Source of the DNA: Hymenobacter puniceus
Lineage (GTDB): Bacteria > Bacteroidota > Bacteroidia > Cytophagales > Hymenobacteraceae
DNA: 64,000 bases
Assembly: GCF_014333525.1 (NCBI RefSeq)
Contig: NZ_JACSCX010000002.1
Location: 124,001-188,000, forward strand
Direction: 5' to 3'
Shown here: positions 52,244 through 60,174 of the stretch, piece after piece
Position numbering within the stretch: position 1 is the stretch's first letter
Layout: the number at the start of each line of letters is the position of its first letter
Position numbers and translations under genes: made by a program
Notes under the pieces: generated by a model
The model's input: only the letters and a program-made list of their open reading frames with translations
What the model was told of the DNA's origin: nothing
Database searches by the model: none

Positions 52244-53221
52244 ATGTACCTGAATAACATTGTTGAGGCCATCGGCAACACACCGCTGGTGAAACTCAAC
52301 CGCCTCGCCGACGGCATCAAAGGCACTGTCCTGGCCAAGGTGGAATACTTTAACCCCGGCAACTCGGTGAAAGACCGCATGGCCGTTCGGATGGTGGAAG
52401 ACGCCGAAAAGGCCGGTTTGCTGAAGCCCGGCGGCACCATTATCGAGGGCACCAGCGGCAACACCGGCATGGGCCTGGCTTTGGCCGCTATTGCCAAAGG
52501 CTACAGCTGCATCTTCGTGATGAGCGACAAGCAAAGCAAGGAAAAGCAGGACATTCTGCGGGCTGTGGGCGCGCAGGTAGTGGTGTGCCCCGTAGATGTG
52601 GCCCCCGAAGACCCGCGTTCCTACTACTCGGTGGCCAAGCGTCTGAGCGAGGAAACACCTAACTCGTTTTACCCCAACCAGTACGACAACCTGTCGAACA
52701 CGGCGGCGCACTACGAAGGCACCGGCCCGGAGCTGTGGAAGCAGACGGAAGGCACCATCACACACTTGGCCTGCGGCGTGGGCACGGGCGGCACCATCTG
52801 TGGCACGGCCAAGTACCTGAAGGAGCAGAACCCCGCCATTGTGGCCGTAGGCCTCGATACGTACGGCTCGGTGTTCAAGAAATACAAGGAAACGGGGGTT
52901 TTCGACGAAAACGAAATCTATCCGTACAAAACCGAAGGTATCGGCGAAGATATTCTGCCCAAGAATGTCGACTTCGACCTGATTGACCTGTTCATTAAAG
53001 TAACCGACCAGGATGCCGCCGTGATGACGCGCCGCCTGGCCAAGGAAGAAGGACTGTTTGTGGGCTGGAGCTGCGGCTCAGCTGTGCACGGCGCCTTGGA
53101 ATATGCCCGCGAGCATCTGCAGGAAGGCGACACGATGGTTATCATCCTGCCCGACCATGGCACGCGCTACCTGGGCAAAATTTACAATGATGAGTGGATG
53201 CAGGCCCAGGGCTGGCTGTAG
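52244..53221 (+). CDS. cystathionine beta-synthase/cysteine synthase-type PLP enzyme
   Basis: A 325-residue fold-type II PLP enzyme. PLP Lys43 in NPGNSVKDRMA, the substrate loop EGTSGNTGMGLA, the phosphate loop GVGTGGTICGTA and the C-terminal WSCGSAVHGAL. The segment EGIGEDILPKNVDFDLID, with LDTYGS and a preceding long loop, resembles the cystathionine beta-synthase branch rather than CysK. It makes cystathionine from serine and homocysteine or cysteine from O-acetylserine; sequence alone does not settle which. No regulatory CBS domains. Start ATG at 52244. Confidence 0.9.
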   Translation: MYLNNIVEAIGNTPLVKLNRLADGIKGTVLAKVEYFNPGNSVKDRMAVRMVEDAEKAGLLKPGGTIIEGTSGNTGMGLALAAIAKGYSCIFVMSDKQSKEKQDILRAVGAQVVVCPVDVAPEDPRSYYSVAKRLSEETPNSFYPNQYDNLSNTAAHYEGTGPELWKQTEGTITHLACGVGTGGTICGTAKYLKEQNPAIVAVGLDTYGSVFKKYKETGVFDENEIYPYKTEGIGEDILPKNVDFDLIDLFIKVTDQDAAVMTRRLAKEEGLFVGWSCGSAVHGALEYAREHLQEGDTMVIILPDHGTRYLGKIYNDEWMQAQGWL

Positions 53222-53288
53222 GCCGTACTACCTATAGCTGTCAAGGGCCGTGCTGCCTGTTTGCTACCAACCTTTTAGAGCCCCGGCC

Positions 53289-53699
53289 ATGCCAAATAAG
53301 CTGCGTAGTGTGGTGTTGATTGACGACAACGAAACCACTATTTTCCTGAACAACCGCCTGCTCAACCGCCTGGAGGTAGCCGATAATATTCTGACGTTTG
53401 CCCGTGCGGAACAAGCATTTCAGGCATTGTGGGGGCAGGAAACAACTGGAGCACCTGCCCACGACACTCCCGATCTGGTATTCGTGGACCTAAAAATGCC
53501 GGGTATGGATGGCTTTGAATTTCTGCAGCGCTTCAATGAGCTGCCAGAATCAGTGCGCCAGCGCACAGTACTGACGGTGCTGACTACCTCTATGCACGCC
53601 GCCGATACAGCCCGTGTAGCGCAGTATCCCAACATCGAGTACCTCTCAAAGCCTCTGACAGAGGAAAAGATGGAGAAGTTATTGAACAAGCGGTTCTAA
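53289..53699 (+). CDS. single-domain response regulator
   Basis: A 136-residue CheY-like receiver with no output domain. Asp12 and Asp13 (IDDNE), phospho-acceptor Asp67 (FVDLKMPGMDGFEF), Thr100 (VLTTSM) and Lys121 (LSKPL) are all present. It starts MPNKLRSVVL at 53289. No histidine kinase is adjacent, so it probably serves a distant hybrid kinase. Ends with a strong terminator. Independent unit. Confidence 0.93.
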   Translation: MPNKLRSVVLIDDNETTIFLNNRLLNRLEVADNILTFARAEQAFQALWGQETTGAPAHDTPDLVFVDLKMPGMDGFEFLQRFNELPESVRQRTVLTVLTTSMHAADTARVAQYPNIEYLSKPLTEEKMEKLLNKRF

Positions 53700-53761
53700 C
53701 CTCGCCTCCCAGCCCCCATTCCAAATGAGAGGAGGAACTGGCTCCAAAAATTCAGCCTTGA

Positions 53762-53796
53762 AAAAAGCCCACCGGACGCTTCGGTGGGCTTTTTAG
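53762..53796 (+). terminator. response regulator terminator
   Basis: A 12-bp stem AAAAGCCCACCG/CGGTGGGCTTTT with a short loop, T-rich right side; A-rich left side makes it bidirectional. Confidence 0.88.
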
Positions 53797-53849
53797 TTTT
53801 TACTAAATCTAGTTCCCCCGCTCTTCTGGAGAGGGGGGAGGGAGTGAGG

Positions 53850-55517
53850 TCACACCACGGCTTCCACAAAACGGAAAGCCTCGCCGTCGAACAGGCCTTT
53901 GTCGCTGAGCTTGAGGCTGGGAATAACGAGCAGCGCCATAAAGGAAAGCGTCATGAACGGCGCGCCCAGCGGGGAGCCCAGCTGCCGCGACAGGGCGTCG
54001 ATGGCGGCGTAGTCGGCGGCCACGCGGTAGCCGTCCTGGCTGGACATGAGGCCGGCTACGGGCAGCGGCAATAGCAGCTCCTCGCCGTCGGCACCTACGG
54101 CGGCCAGGCCGCCTTTGGCTTCCATCACCAGGTTAACAGCCCGGGCAAGGCTCTCGTCGTCGCAGCCCACGGCCGTGATGTTGTGCGAGTCGTGGCCGAC
54201 GCTGCTGGCCAATGCGCCGCGCTTCAGCCCGAAACCCTGGATGAAAGCCACGGCCGGCGGCGCGGCGTGGTAACGGTTCACTACGGTTAGCTTAAGGATG
54301 TCCTGCGCCACGTCGGGCATTACCAAGCCGTTTTCCACGCGGGCCGGCACATCGTGGCGGGCTGTGATAAGCTGGCCGTCGAAGCACTCGATAACGCGGA
54401 TTTCAGGGCTGGTATCTGGCTGTCCCGGGCTCGGAGCAGGCAGCTGGAACTCGGTGGCCGAAACGAGGCGGGCGTGGAAGTTGTTGACTTCGCGGCCGGG
54501 CACCGAGGCAATGCGCGTCTGGCCGTTTTCGGCCACTAGCTCGCCGTTCAGATACGTCTGGCGCACGCGGAAGTCGGTCAGGTTGTCTACCACGATGAAG
54601 TCGGCGGGGTCGCCTGCGCGCAGCAAGCCCACGGGCAGCCGATAGTGCTCCACGGGGTTGCGGCAAGCCACGCGTAGCACTTTCAGTACGTCCTGGCCCA
54701 GGGCCACTGCCCGCTGCACCAGCTGGTTGATGTGGCCCAGTACCAGCGTATCAGGGTGCTTGTCGTCGGAGCAGAACATCAGGTGCTCGTGGTGCTTGGG
54801 CAGCAGCTCAATCAGGGCGTCGAAGTTGCGGGCCGCTGAGCCCTCCCGAATCAGAATCTTCATGCCCACGGCTAGCTTGTCGAGCGCCTCTGCGGCCGTA
54901 AAGCACTCGTGGTCGGTGCTGATGCCGGCCGAGGCGTAGTGGGCAGCGTCGGCACCGCGCAGGCCGGGCGCATGGCCATCCACGGGGCGGCCGTAGCGTT
55001 GGGCCAGCTGGATTTTTTCCATCACACCGGCGTCGCGGCTGAGCACGCCGGGCCAGTTCATCATTTCGGCCAGATAGCCGATTTCAGGGTTTTGGAACAG
55101 CTGCTCGATGTCCTGGGCCGTGATTTCGGCACCGGCCGTTTCAAAGGGCGTGGCCGGCACGCAGGAGGGCGCGCCAAAGCAGAACTTGAACGGCACCTGC
55201 CGGCCGCTTTCCAACATGAACTCCACGCCCGCCACGCCCAGCACGTTCCCGATTTCGTGTGGGTCGGAGACGGTGGCTACGGTGCCGTGCACCACGGCCA
55301 GCCGGGCAAACTCGGCCGGTATCAGCAGGGAGCTTTCAACGTGCACATGCGCATCCACGAAGCCGGGCAGGGCGTAGGGCAGGGTCGGGTCAGGCGCGGC
55401 GCCGTCGATGGGGCTGATGGACTGAATGTGGCCATCGGATACGTGCACTACGGCCGGGGCTATGGTGTTGGCAAACAAGTCGATGACGTTGGCCGTGAGC
55501 TGAAAACTAGCGGACAT
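53850..55517 (-). CDS. ade: adenine deaminase
   Basis: A 555-residue adenine deaminase of the amidohydrolase superfamily. Metal site: PGFVDAHVHVESSLL with two His, GHAPGLRG and TDHECFTAAEAL carry more ligands, and MFCSDDKHPD the conserved Asp. The C-terminal domain (GAPFMTLSFMALLVIPSLKLSDKGLFDG) is typical. Converts adenine to hypoxanthine (salvage). The ATG at 55517 (MSASFQLTANVIDLFANTI) matches the normal N-terminus. A TATATTTG promoter near 55579 belongs to the divergent small lipoprotein gene. Confidence 0.93.
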   Translation of the reverse strand: MSASFQLTANVIDLFANTIAPAVVHVSDGHIQSISPIDGAAPDPTLPYALPGFVDAHVHVESSLLIPAEFARLAVVHGTVATVSDPHEIGNVLGVAGVEFMLESGRQVPFKFCFGAPSCVPATPFETAGAEITAQDIEQLFQNPEIGYLAEMMNWPGVLSRDAGVMEKIQLAQRYGRPVDGHAPGLRGADAAHYASAGISTDHECFTAAEALDKLAVGMKILIREGSAARNFDALIELLPKHHEHLMFCSDDKHPDTLVLGHINQLVQRAVALGQDVLKVLRVACRNPVEHYRLPVGLLRAGDPADFIVVDNLTDFRVRQTYLNGELVAENGQTRIASVPGREVNNFHARLVSATEFQLPAPSPGQPDTSPEIRVIECFDGQLITARHDVPARVENGLVMPDVAQDILKLTVVNRYHAAPPAVAFIQGFGLKRGALASSVGHDSHNITAVGCDDESLARAVNLVMEAKGGLAAVGADGEELLLPLPVAGLMSSQDGYRVAADYAAIDALSRQLGSPLGAPFMTLSFMALLVIPSLKLSDKGLFDGEAFRFVEAVV

Positions 55518-55578
55518 GGGGCAGGAGCGAAACGTGGGGAAAGTTGAGGTTAAGCCAAGGCGAACGGGTAAAGAACCG

Positions 55579-55586
55579 TATATTTG
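55579..55586 (+). promoter_or_regulatory. -7 element of small lipoprotein gene
   Basis: TATATTTG, a full TAnnTTTG match, ends 16 bases before the GTG start, giving a short leader. Confidence 0.5.
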
Positions 55587-55602
55587 CCCAAAATCTGCGC
55601 CC

Positions 55603-55761
55603 GTGAGAAAGATTGTGACTTTGCTGATGGCCACCCTTGTGCTGGGTTCGGGCCTTGCTGCCACGGGCTGCGCGAACCGCACCCCACAGCAAAAGAAAAC
55701 GGCCTCCATGAAGCGCAAGGCCAAATTCGGCAAGCTGCCCTGTCCGTGCGAAAGTCACTAA
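55603..55761 (+). CDS. small 52-residue lipoprotein
   Basis: Starts with GTG at 55603: a signal of 21 residues (RKIVTLLMATLVLGSGLAA), lipobox ATGC at Cys23, and a very basic mature peptide (PQQKKTASMKRKAKFGKLPC) of 29 residues with a final CPC motif. The consensus promoter 17 bases upstream supports it. An earlier in-frame start would have to cross the promoter. Small lipoproteins of this kind are common in Bacteroidota; function unknown. Confidence 0.75.
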   Translation: MRKIVTLLMATLVLGSGLAATGCANRTPQQKKTASMKRKAKFGKLPCPCESH

Positions 55762-55841
55762 TCTGCTGCTGCATGAGCCTCCGACTTTCAGCTAAGCTGG
55801 CAGCACGTATCTGTGTGGCATTCTCTCCTGTCAACGGCTAA

Positions 55842-56252
55842 ATGACACGTATGCCTGAACCCACGCCAAATCCGCTTGCTTCCCTTACCGCTGCTGCTGA
55901 GGCCGTGCGCCAGCAGCTGCAGGTGAATGCCTACGATGCCTCCGCCGTGCAGCGCCTTGCCGAGTTTATTGAGGCGCAGCGCCCCAGTCTGACGCCCGCC
56001 ACCCGCGAAGGCGTGGTAATGGCGCTGGGCTGCTTTCTGGGACAGTGCCTGGTGGAAACGTTTGGCGGCACCTGGGCCCAGGGCCCCGATGGCACCACGG
56101 GCGTTGGCATCAAACAACACAGCTTTTTCAACCCTTTTTACCGCATTTCGCAGCAACTGGACAAGGGCGCGCCCGAGTCGGTGGCCGCGTTTTTTGCGGG
56201 TGTACCCGAACGGCTGGCTGCGGCCCCGCGTCGTAAAACCTGGATTTCGTGA
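55842..56252 (+). CDS. uncharacterised cytosolic protein before cmk
   Basis: A 136-residue protein, no signal. MTRMPEPTPNPLASLTAAAEAV then a conserved-looking block FLGQCLVETFGGTWAQGPDGTTGVG..FFNPFYRISQQLDKGAPESVAAFFAGVPERL. The last bases overlap the possible GTG start of cmk (GTGA), so it may be translated together with it. I do not recognise the family. Composition typical of the genome. Confidence 0.68.
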   Translation: MTRMPEPTPNPLASLTAAAEAVRQQLQVNAYDASAVQRLAEFIEAQRPSLTPATREGVVMALGCFLGQCLVETFGGTWAQGPDGTTGVGIKQHSFFNPFYRISQQLDKGAPESVAAFFAGVPERLAAAPRRKTWIS

Positions 56253-56290
56253 GTTCACCCAGCAGCCAACCCGGGCCGAGAGAATCAGCC

Positions 56291-57019
56291 ATGAGAAAAA
56301 TCGTCATTGCCATCGACGGCTACTCTTCGTGCGGCAAAAGCACGACGGCCAAAGCCGTGGCCGCCGAGCTGGGCTATGCTTACATCGACACCGGCGCCAT
56401 GTACCGGGCCGTGACGCTCTACCTGCTGGAGCACGATATTGCCTTCGACGACCTGCCCGGCGTGGAACGGGCCCTGCACGAGCTGCACATCACCTTCAAG
56501 CGCAACCGCAAAACCGGCCGCAACGAGCTGTGCCTTGATGGAACTATTCGCGAGGACGAAATCCGGCAGATGCGCATCTCCAACCTCGTGAGTGAGGTGT
56601 CGGGCATTCCGGCGGTGCGCCATGCTATGGTAGCCCAGCAACAGCGCATGGCCCGCAAGCGCGGCGTAGTGATGGATGGCCGCGACATTGGCACCACCGT
56701 ATTTCCGGATGCCGAAGTGAAGGTATTTATGACCGCCGAGGTGCTGACCCGCGCCGAGCGCCGCCAGGAAGAGCTGGCCGTGAAAGGAGAGCAGGTGGCA
56801 GTAGAGGAAATTGTGGAAAACCTGCGCAAGCGCGACCACCTCGACTCCACCCGCACCGAAAGCCCTCTGCGCCGTGCCCCCGACGCCGTATTGCTCGACA
56901 CCACCCACATGATGATCGACGAGCAGGTGGATTTCGTGCTGGAGCGGGTGTCGGCTACGCTGTTTGCCCTAGCCGCTGGCGCCGGCCCCGAACGGAATGG
57001 CAATGAAGTGGTTGTATAA
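56291..57019 (+). CDS. cmk: cytidylate kinase
   Basis: A 242-residue (d)CMP kinase. P-loop GYSSCGKSTTA at residues 10-20; YIDTGAMYRAVTLY; the NMP-binding insert with TGRNELCLDGTIREDEIR; MDGRDIGTTVFPDAEVKVFMTA; and the lid RAERRQEEL. It phosphorylates CMP and dCMP for pyrimidine salvage. The ATG at 56291 is preferred over GTG at 56249 because the extra 14 residues match no family member, though the GTG overlaps the previous stop. C-terminus is extended by about 10 residues. Confidence 0.93.
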   Translation: MRKIVIAIDGYSSCGKSTTAKAVAAELGYAYIDTGAMYRAVTLYLLEHDIAFDDLPGVERALHELHITFKRNRKTGRNELCLDGTIREDEIRQMRISNLVSEVSGIPAVRHAMVAQQQRMARKRGVVMDGRDIGTTVFPDAEVKVFMTAEVLTRAERRQEELAVKGEQVAVEEIVENLRKRDHLDSTRTESPLRRAPDAVLLDTTHMMIDEQVDFVLERVSATLFALAAGAGPERNGNEVVV

Positions 57020-57022
57020 GTT

Positions 57023-57132
57023 TAGGGCTTGGTAGATAGGGCCTGGGGCTTAGGCATCGGAATTGCAGAGCCACGGCTTCGCTGATTGTCTGATGTCTGC
57101 CTCTACGCCTACTTCCTAAGCCCCAAGCCCTA
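57023..57132. repeat. inverted repeat interrupted by a short insertion
   Basis: The right arm (57115-57132, CCTAAGCCCCAAGCCCTA) matches the left arm 57023-57054 except that 13-14 bases (TAGATAGGGCCT) are inserted after TAGGGCTTGG. Lies between cmk and ispH; no gene. Confidence 0.75.
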
Positions 57133-57144
57133 ATCCCTGATCAG

Positions 57145-58029
57145 ATGAACGTCACGATAGATAAGAATTCCGGCTATTGCTTTGGCGTTGAATTCGCCAT
57201 TCAGATGGCGGAGGATGAGCTAGCCCACGACGAAACCCTGTATTGCCTGGGCGACATCGTGCACAACCGCATGGAAGTGGAACGCCTGCACGGCAAAGGC
57301 CTGCGCATCATCGACCGGGAGCAGCTGGAGCAGCTGCACAACTGCAAGGTGCTGATTCGGGCGCACGGCGAGCCGCCGGAAACCTACCAGCTGGCGCTGC
57401 GCAACAACATCGAGCTGATTGACGCCTCGTGCCCGGTGGTGCTGAAGCTGCAGAACCGCGTGAAGCACGCCTTCGACGCCAGCCAGCGCCAGAACGGCCA
57501 GATCGTCATCTATGGCCAGCCCGGCCACGCCGAAGTGGCCGGCCTCACCGGCCAGACCGGCAACCGCGCCATCATTGTTATGACCGAAGCCGACCTCGAC
57601 CAAGTGGACTTCTCGCGGCCTGTCACGCTCTTCAGCCAGACCACCAAAAGCACCGCCGGCTTCTACCACATGAAAGCCCTGATGGAGCAGCGCATTCAGG
57701 CAGCCGGCGGCTCGCTGGAGTCGTTTGATGCCAACGACAGCATCTGTCGGCAGGTGAGCAACCGCGAGCCGGCGCTGGCCAAGTTTGCGGTACTGCACGA
57801 CGTTATCATCTTTGTGAGTGGCCGCAAAAGCTCTAATGGCAAGGCCCTGTTTTCGGTGGTCAATAAAACCAACCCGCGCAGCTACTTTGTCGAGAACGAG
57901 CAGGAAATACTCGACGAGTGGTTTCACGACGCTGAATCGGTAGGCATCTGCGGCGCCACCAGCACGCCCATGTGGCTGATGGAGCGGGTGAAAGACCGGA
58001 TTGAAGAAATGGCGGCGCAGGTAGCCTAA
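57145..58029 (+). CDS. ispH: 4-hydroxy-3-methylbut-2-enyl diphosphate reductase
   Basis: A 294-residue IspH. The iron-sulfur cysteines are Cys12 (GYCFGVEFAI), Cys96 (DASCPVVL) and Cys201 (DSICRQVSN), with the substrate residues His40, His74 and Ser/Asn near GKALFSV and GATSTPMWLM. It makes IPP and DMAPP from HMBPP, the last step of the non-mevalonate pathway. A good match in length and motifs. Ends with a strong terminator. Confidence 0.95.
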   Translation: MNVTIDKNSGYCFGVEFAIQMAEDELAHDETLYCLGDIVHNRMEVERLHGKGLRIIDREQLEQLHNCKVLIRAHGEPPETYQLALRNNIELIDASCPVVLKLQNRVKHAFDASQRQNGQIVIYGQPGHAEVAGLTGQTGNRAIIVMTEADLDQVDFSRPVTLFSQTTKSTAGFYHMKALMEQRIQAAGGSLESFDANDSICRQVSNREPALAKFAVLHDVIIFVSGRKSSNGKALFSVVNKTNPRSYFVENEQEILDEWFHDAESVGICGATSTPMWLMERVKDRIEEMAAQVA

Positions 58030-58040
58030 TGGCGCACCAG

Positions 58041-58106
58041 GCTATAAGCCGCAAGCTGCAAGCACGAACCATTCACGTGTTTGCAGCTTGCGGCTTATAG
58101 CTTTTT
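58041..58106 (+). terminator. 21-bp perfect ispH terminator
   Basis: GCTATAAGCCGCAAGCTGCAA (58041-58061) pairs with TTGCAGCTTGCGGCTTATAGC (58081-58101), then TTTTTA. Confidence 0.88.
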
Positions 58107-58189
58107 AGAGCGTGTCTGGGAATTTGCGAAGAACGTCCTGCTGAGCTTGTCGAAGCAGGACGTTCTTCGCAAATTCCCAAACACGCTCT
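58107..58189. repeat. 36-bp inverted repeat with GAACGTCCTGCT arms
   Basis: Arms 58107-58142 and 58154-58189 pair with one mismatch around an 11-base loop. The GAACGTC / GACGTTC ends link it to the GTCATnCCGAG family. It directly follows the ispH terminator. Confidence 0.85.
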
Positions 58190-58226
58190 TAATAACTCAG
58201 GAAGCTGCCTATGCTACCTTCGTGGC

Positions 58227-58781
58227 ATGCGCAAACTGATCAACTACTTCCTCAACGGCTTCCTCATTGTAGCGCCTCTCGGCCTGACGATCTACATTCT
58301 GTACTCGTTGTTTCGCTGGCTCAACAACCTGTTCGAGGATCTGAGCTTTGATGTGCCGGGGCTGGGGCTGGTGGTGGCCGTGCTGTTGATAACGGCCGTG
58401 GGCTTCGTGGCGAAGTCGTTTATGGTGCGGCCGTTTCTGGTGATTGCCGAACGGATTCTGCATCGTACGCCGCTGGTCAGCATCATCTATTCCAGCCTCA
58501 AAGACCTGTTCGACGCCTTCGTCGGCGACAACCAGAAGTTCAACTGTCCCGTACTGGTGCGCCTCAATGCCCAAGACAACGTGTTCAAGATGGGCTTCAT
58601 CACCCAGGACGACCTGGCCGCGCTGCACCGCCCCGACCTAGTGGCCGTGTACTTTCCGCACTCCTACAACTTCTCCGGTGAGCTGGTGCTCGTGCCCATG
58701 GCCAGCGTCACGCATCTGGAGCTGCCCAGCTCCGACGCCATGAAGTTCATTGTGTCGGGCGGCGTGTCGCGGCTGGGGTAG
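58227..58781 (+). CDS. DUF502 membrane protein
   Basis: A 184-residue protein with two membrane helices (FLIVAPLGLTIYILYSLF and GLGLVVAVLLITAVGFVAKSF). DUF502 signature: TPLVSIIYSSLKDLFDAFVGDN, FPHSYNFSGELVLVPMASV, and the final GGVS. Function unknown across the family, linked with membrane integrity or LIV-like transport. TACCTTCG (58215-58222), a near-match to TAnnTTTG, ends 4 bases before the ATG, so the mRNA may be nearly leaderless. Converges on a DoxX gene 3 bases away. Confidence 0.9.
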   Translation: MRKLINYFLNGFLIVAPLGLTIYILYSLFRWLNNLFEDLSFDVPGLGLVVAVLLITAVGFVAKSFMVRPFLVIAERILHRTPLVSIIYSSLKDLFDAFVGDNQKFNCPVLVRLNAQDNVFKMGFITQDDLAALHRPDLVAVYFPHSYNFSGELVLVPMASVTHLELPSSDAMKFIVSGGVSRLG

Positions 58782-58783
58782 GC

Positions 58784-59230
58784 CTATTGGGCCTGGCGCA
58801 ATACTTTGTTGTCAATTGAATACCGGCCCGGCCCCACTATCATAAACAGCAGGCACAGCATCAGCACCAGCGTGGAAACCCACAGTTCGGTGTTGGCTAG
58901 CTTGAAGCCGTTCTGCGAGTTCACCAGCAGCACCGCGCCCAGCAGAATCGGGAGCTGGCACATCAGGGCGAAGCGCGTAAGGGTGCCGGTGGCAATCATC
59001 AGGCCTCCCACAATGTGGAAAAAGCTCACGAACAGCGACGTTTTTTTCAGAACATCCCAAGGCTGCTGCTGGCTGAGCAGGTAGTACACATCGGTACTGT
59101 GGTCCAGAAACGACAGGCCCTTAATCAGCAGGAATACACCCAGCAGCAGGCGCAGCACATCCAGCCAGATGGGGTTGCCGGCGCTGGTGCGGGGTGGGCG
59201 GGTGGCAGGAAGGTGGGGGGTGAGTTCCAT
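58784..59230 (-). CDS. DoxX family membrane protein
   Basis: A 148-residue protein with four hydrophobic helices (WLDVLRLLLGVFLLIKGLSF, TSLFVSFFHIVGGLMIATG, LMCQLPILLGAVLLVNS, LWVSTLVLMLCLLFMIVG). DoxX proteins are small quinone-linked or redox membrane proteins of uncertain function. The ATG at 59230 (MELTPHLPATRP) starts a Pro-rich N-terminus. Ends 3 bases from the stop of the DUF502 gene, so the two transcripts overlap or meet. Confidence 0.85.
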   Translation of the reverse strand: MELTPHLPATRPPRTSAGNPIWLDVLRLLLGVFLLIKGLSFLDHSTDVYYLLSQQQPWDVLKKTSLFVSFFHIVGGLMIATGTLTRFALMCQLPILLGAVLLVNSQNGFKLANTELWVSTLVLMLCLLFMIVGPGRYSIDNKVLRQAQ

Positions 59231-59591
59231 GGCGGCGTGTGGGTAGGAAGTGGAGCAGAGCAGGCCCATGGCTGAGCGCGGGCGTGTTCCTAATATACAA
59301 AATTTCGCCCACCGAAACGCCGTTTATTCCCTAGCCGGCAGGTAGTCGGAGTGCCTGCTGATAGAGTTGCTCACTTTCCTGATCGAACATCACTTCCTGC
59401 GGCAGTGCATGCTGCGCCAGAATCTGCCGCACCTCCCGCGTAGCACTGAATGTATAAAGAGTGCGTCTACAGCTCAAGGCTGATTTTCGACGTTTCAGCG
59501 GCAACCTGAGCTACTTGGGTAATATTCGATTTGCTATATTAATGGCGTGGCGTACGTTTGATCATCATCCAGCCAAAAAAACGCTTTTCCC
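59231..59591. other. 361-base spacer
   Basis: Between divergent DoxX and 2TM genes. It holds a possible gene remnant on the minus strand (59331-59504) and a short AT-rich promoter-like stretch before the 2TM gene (59519-59545). No repeats of the main families. Confidence 0.5.
59331..59504 (-). pseudogene. possible remnant of a coding region
   Basis: A minus-strand frame ends with TAG at 59331-59333 and reads back for 57 codons with protein-like composition: TLYTFSATREVRQILAQH then ALPQEVMFDQESEQLYQQAL. It has no ATG and is closed upstream by a TAG. The codon pattern looks coding, so it is either the C-terminal remnant of a lost gene or a small protein with TTG start. Family not recognised. 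Confidence 0.3.
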
Positions 59592-59882
59592 ATGGAAACT
59601 ACCGACCGTGACCCCCAACTGTGGCGCATGGCAAAAGACCGCGCCAAATTCAAGTCGCACCTGTTCACCTACGTAGCCGTGAATGCGCTGCTCTGGATTA
59701 TCTGGGCCCTAACCGACCGCCACGACCATGGCGGAATTCCGTGGCCGGTATGGGCTACTGCATTCTGGGGCTTCGGCGTGCTCATGAACGGCCTGGGCGT
59801 GTACGGCGGCTTCGGCAAGTCCAGGCTCTCGGAGCGCGAATACGAAAAGCTGGTGCGCCAGCAGCGCGAAGGCAACCGGTAA
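59592..59882 (+). CDS. 2TM domain protein
   Basis: A 96-residue protein: short charged N-terminus (DPQLWRMAKDRAKFKSHLFTY), two membrane helices (VAVNALLWIIWAL and VWATAFWGFGVLMNGLGVYGGF) joined by DRHDHGGIPWP, and a charged tail (SEREYEKLVRQQREGNR). It matches the 2TM domain (PF13239) seen in Bacteroidota, alone or fused to sensor kinases. Function unknown. Start ATG at 59592. Confidence 0.85.
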   Translation: METTDRDPQLWRMAKDRAKFKSHLFTYVAVNALLWIIWALTDRHDHGGIPWPVWATAFWGFGVLMNGLGVYGGFGKSRLSEREYEKLVRQQREGNR

Positions 59883-59995
59883 TTGGTACTGAGTAGTAGG
59901 TATTGAGTAGGAAGTAGCGAGTAATGTCCCTTGCTGATTACTTGTACGCAATACCTGGCTGCTGTTAGGCAGTGTCTTTGTTGAAGCGCCGCTGA

Positions 59996-60086
59996 GAAGC
60001 AGCGCGAACTTTGCAGCTCGCGTCTGCACGCCAGGAAAGCCGCCTGAACGGCGCGGAGACGCGAACTGCAAAGTTCGCGCTGCTTC
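59996..60086. repeat. 30-bp inverted repeat with GCGAACTTTGCAG arms
   Basis: Arms 59996-60025 and 60057-60086 pair with one mismatch. The core CGCGAACTTTGCAG..CGCG resembles the repeat at 12615-12696. REP-like, lacking a clear GTAG. Confidence 0.8.
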
Positions 60087-60174
60087 TTGTTGCGTAGCGT
60101 CAGTGCCTGCTACTCAGCACCCAATACGTACTGCCAAGCAACCTTCGCGGCGGCCCGGGAGTTGTAGGCAGTAT

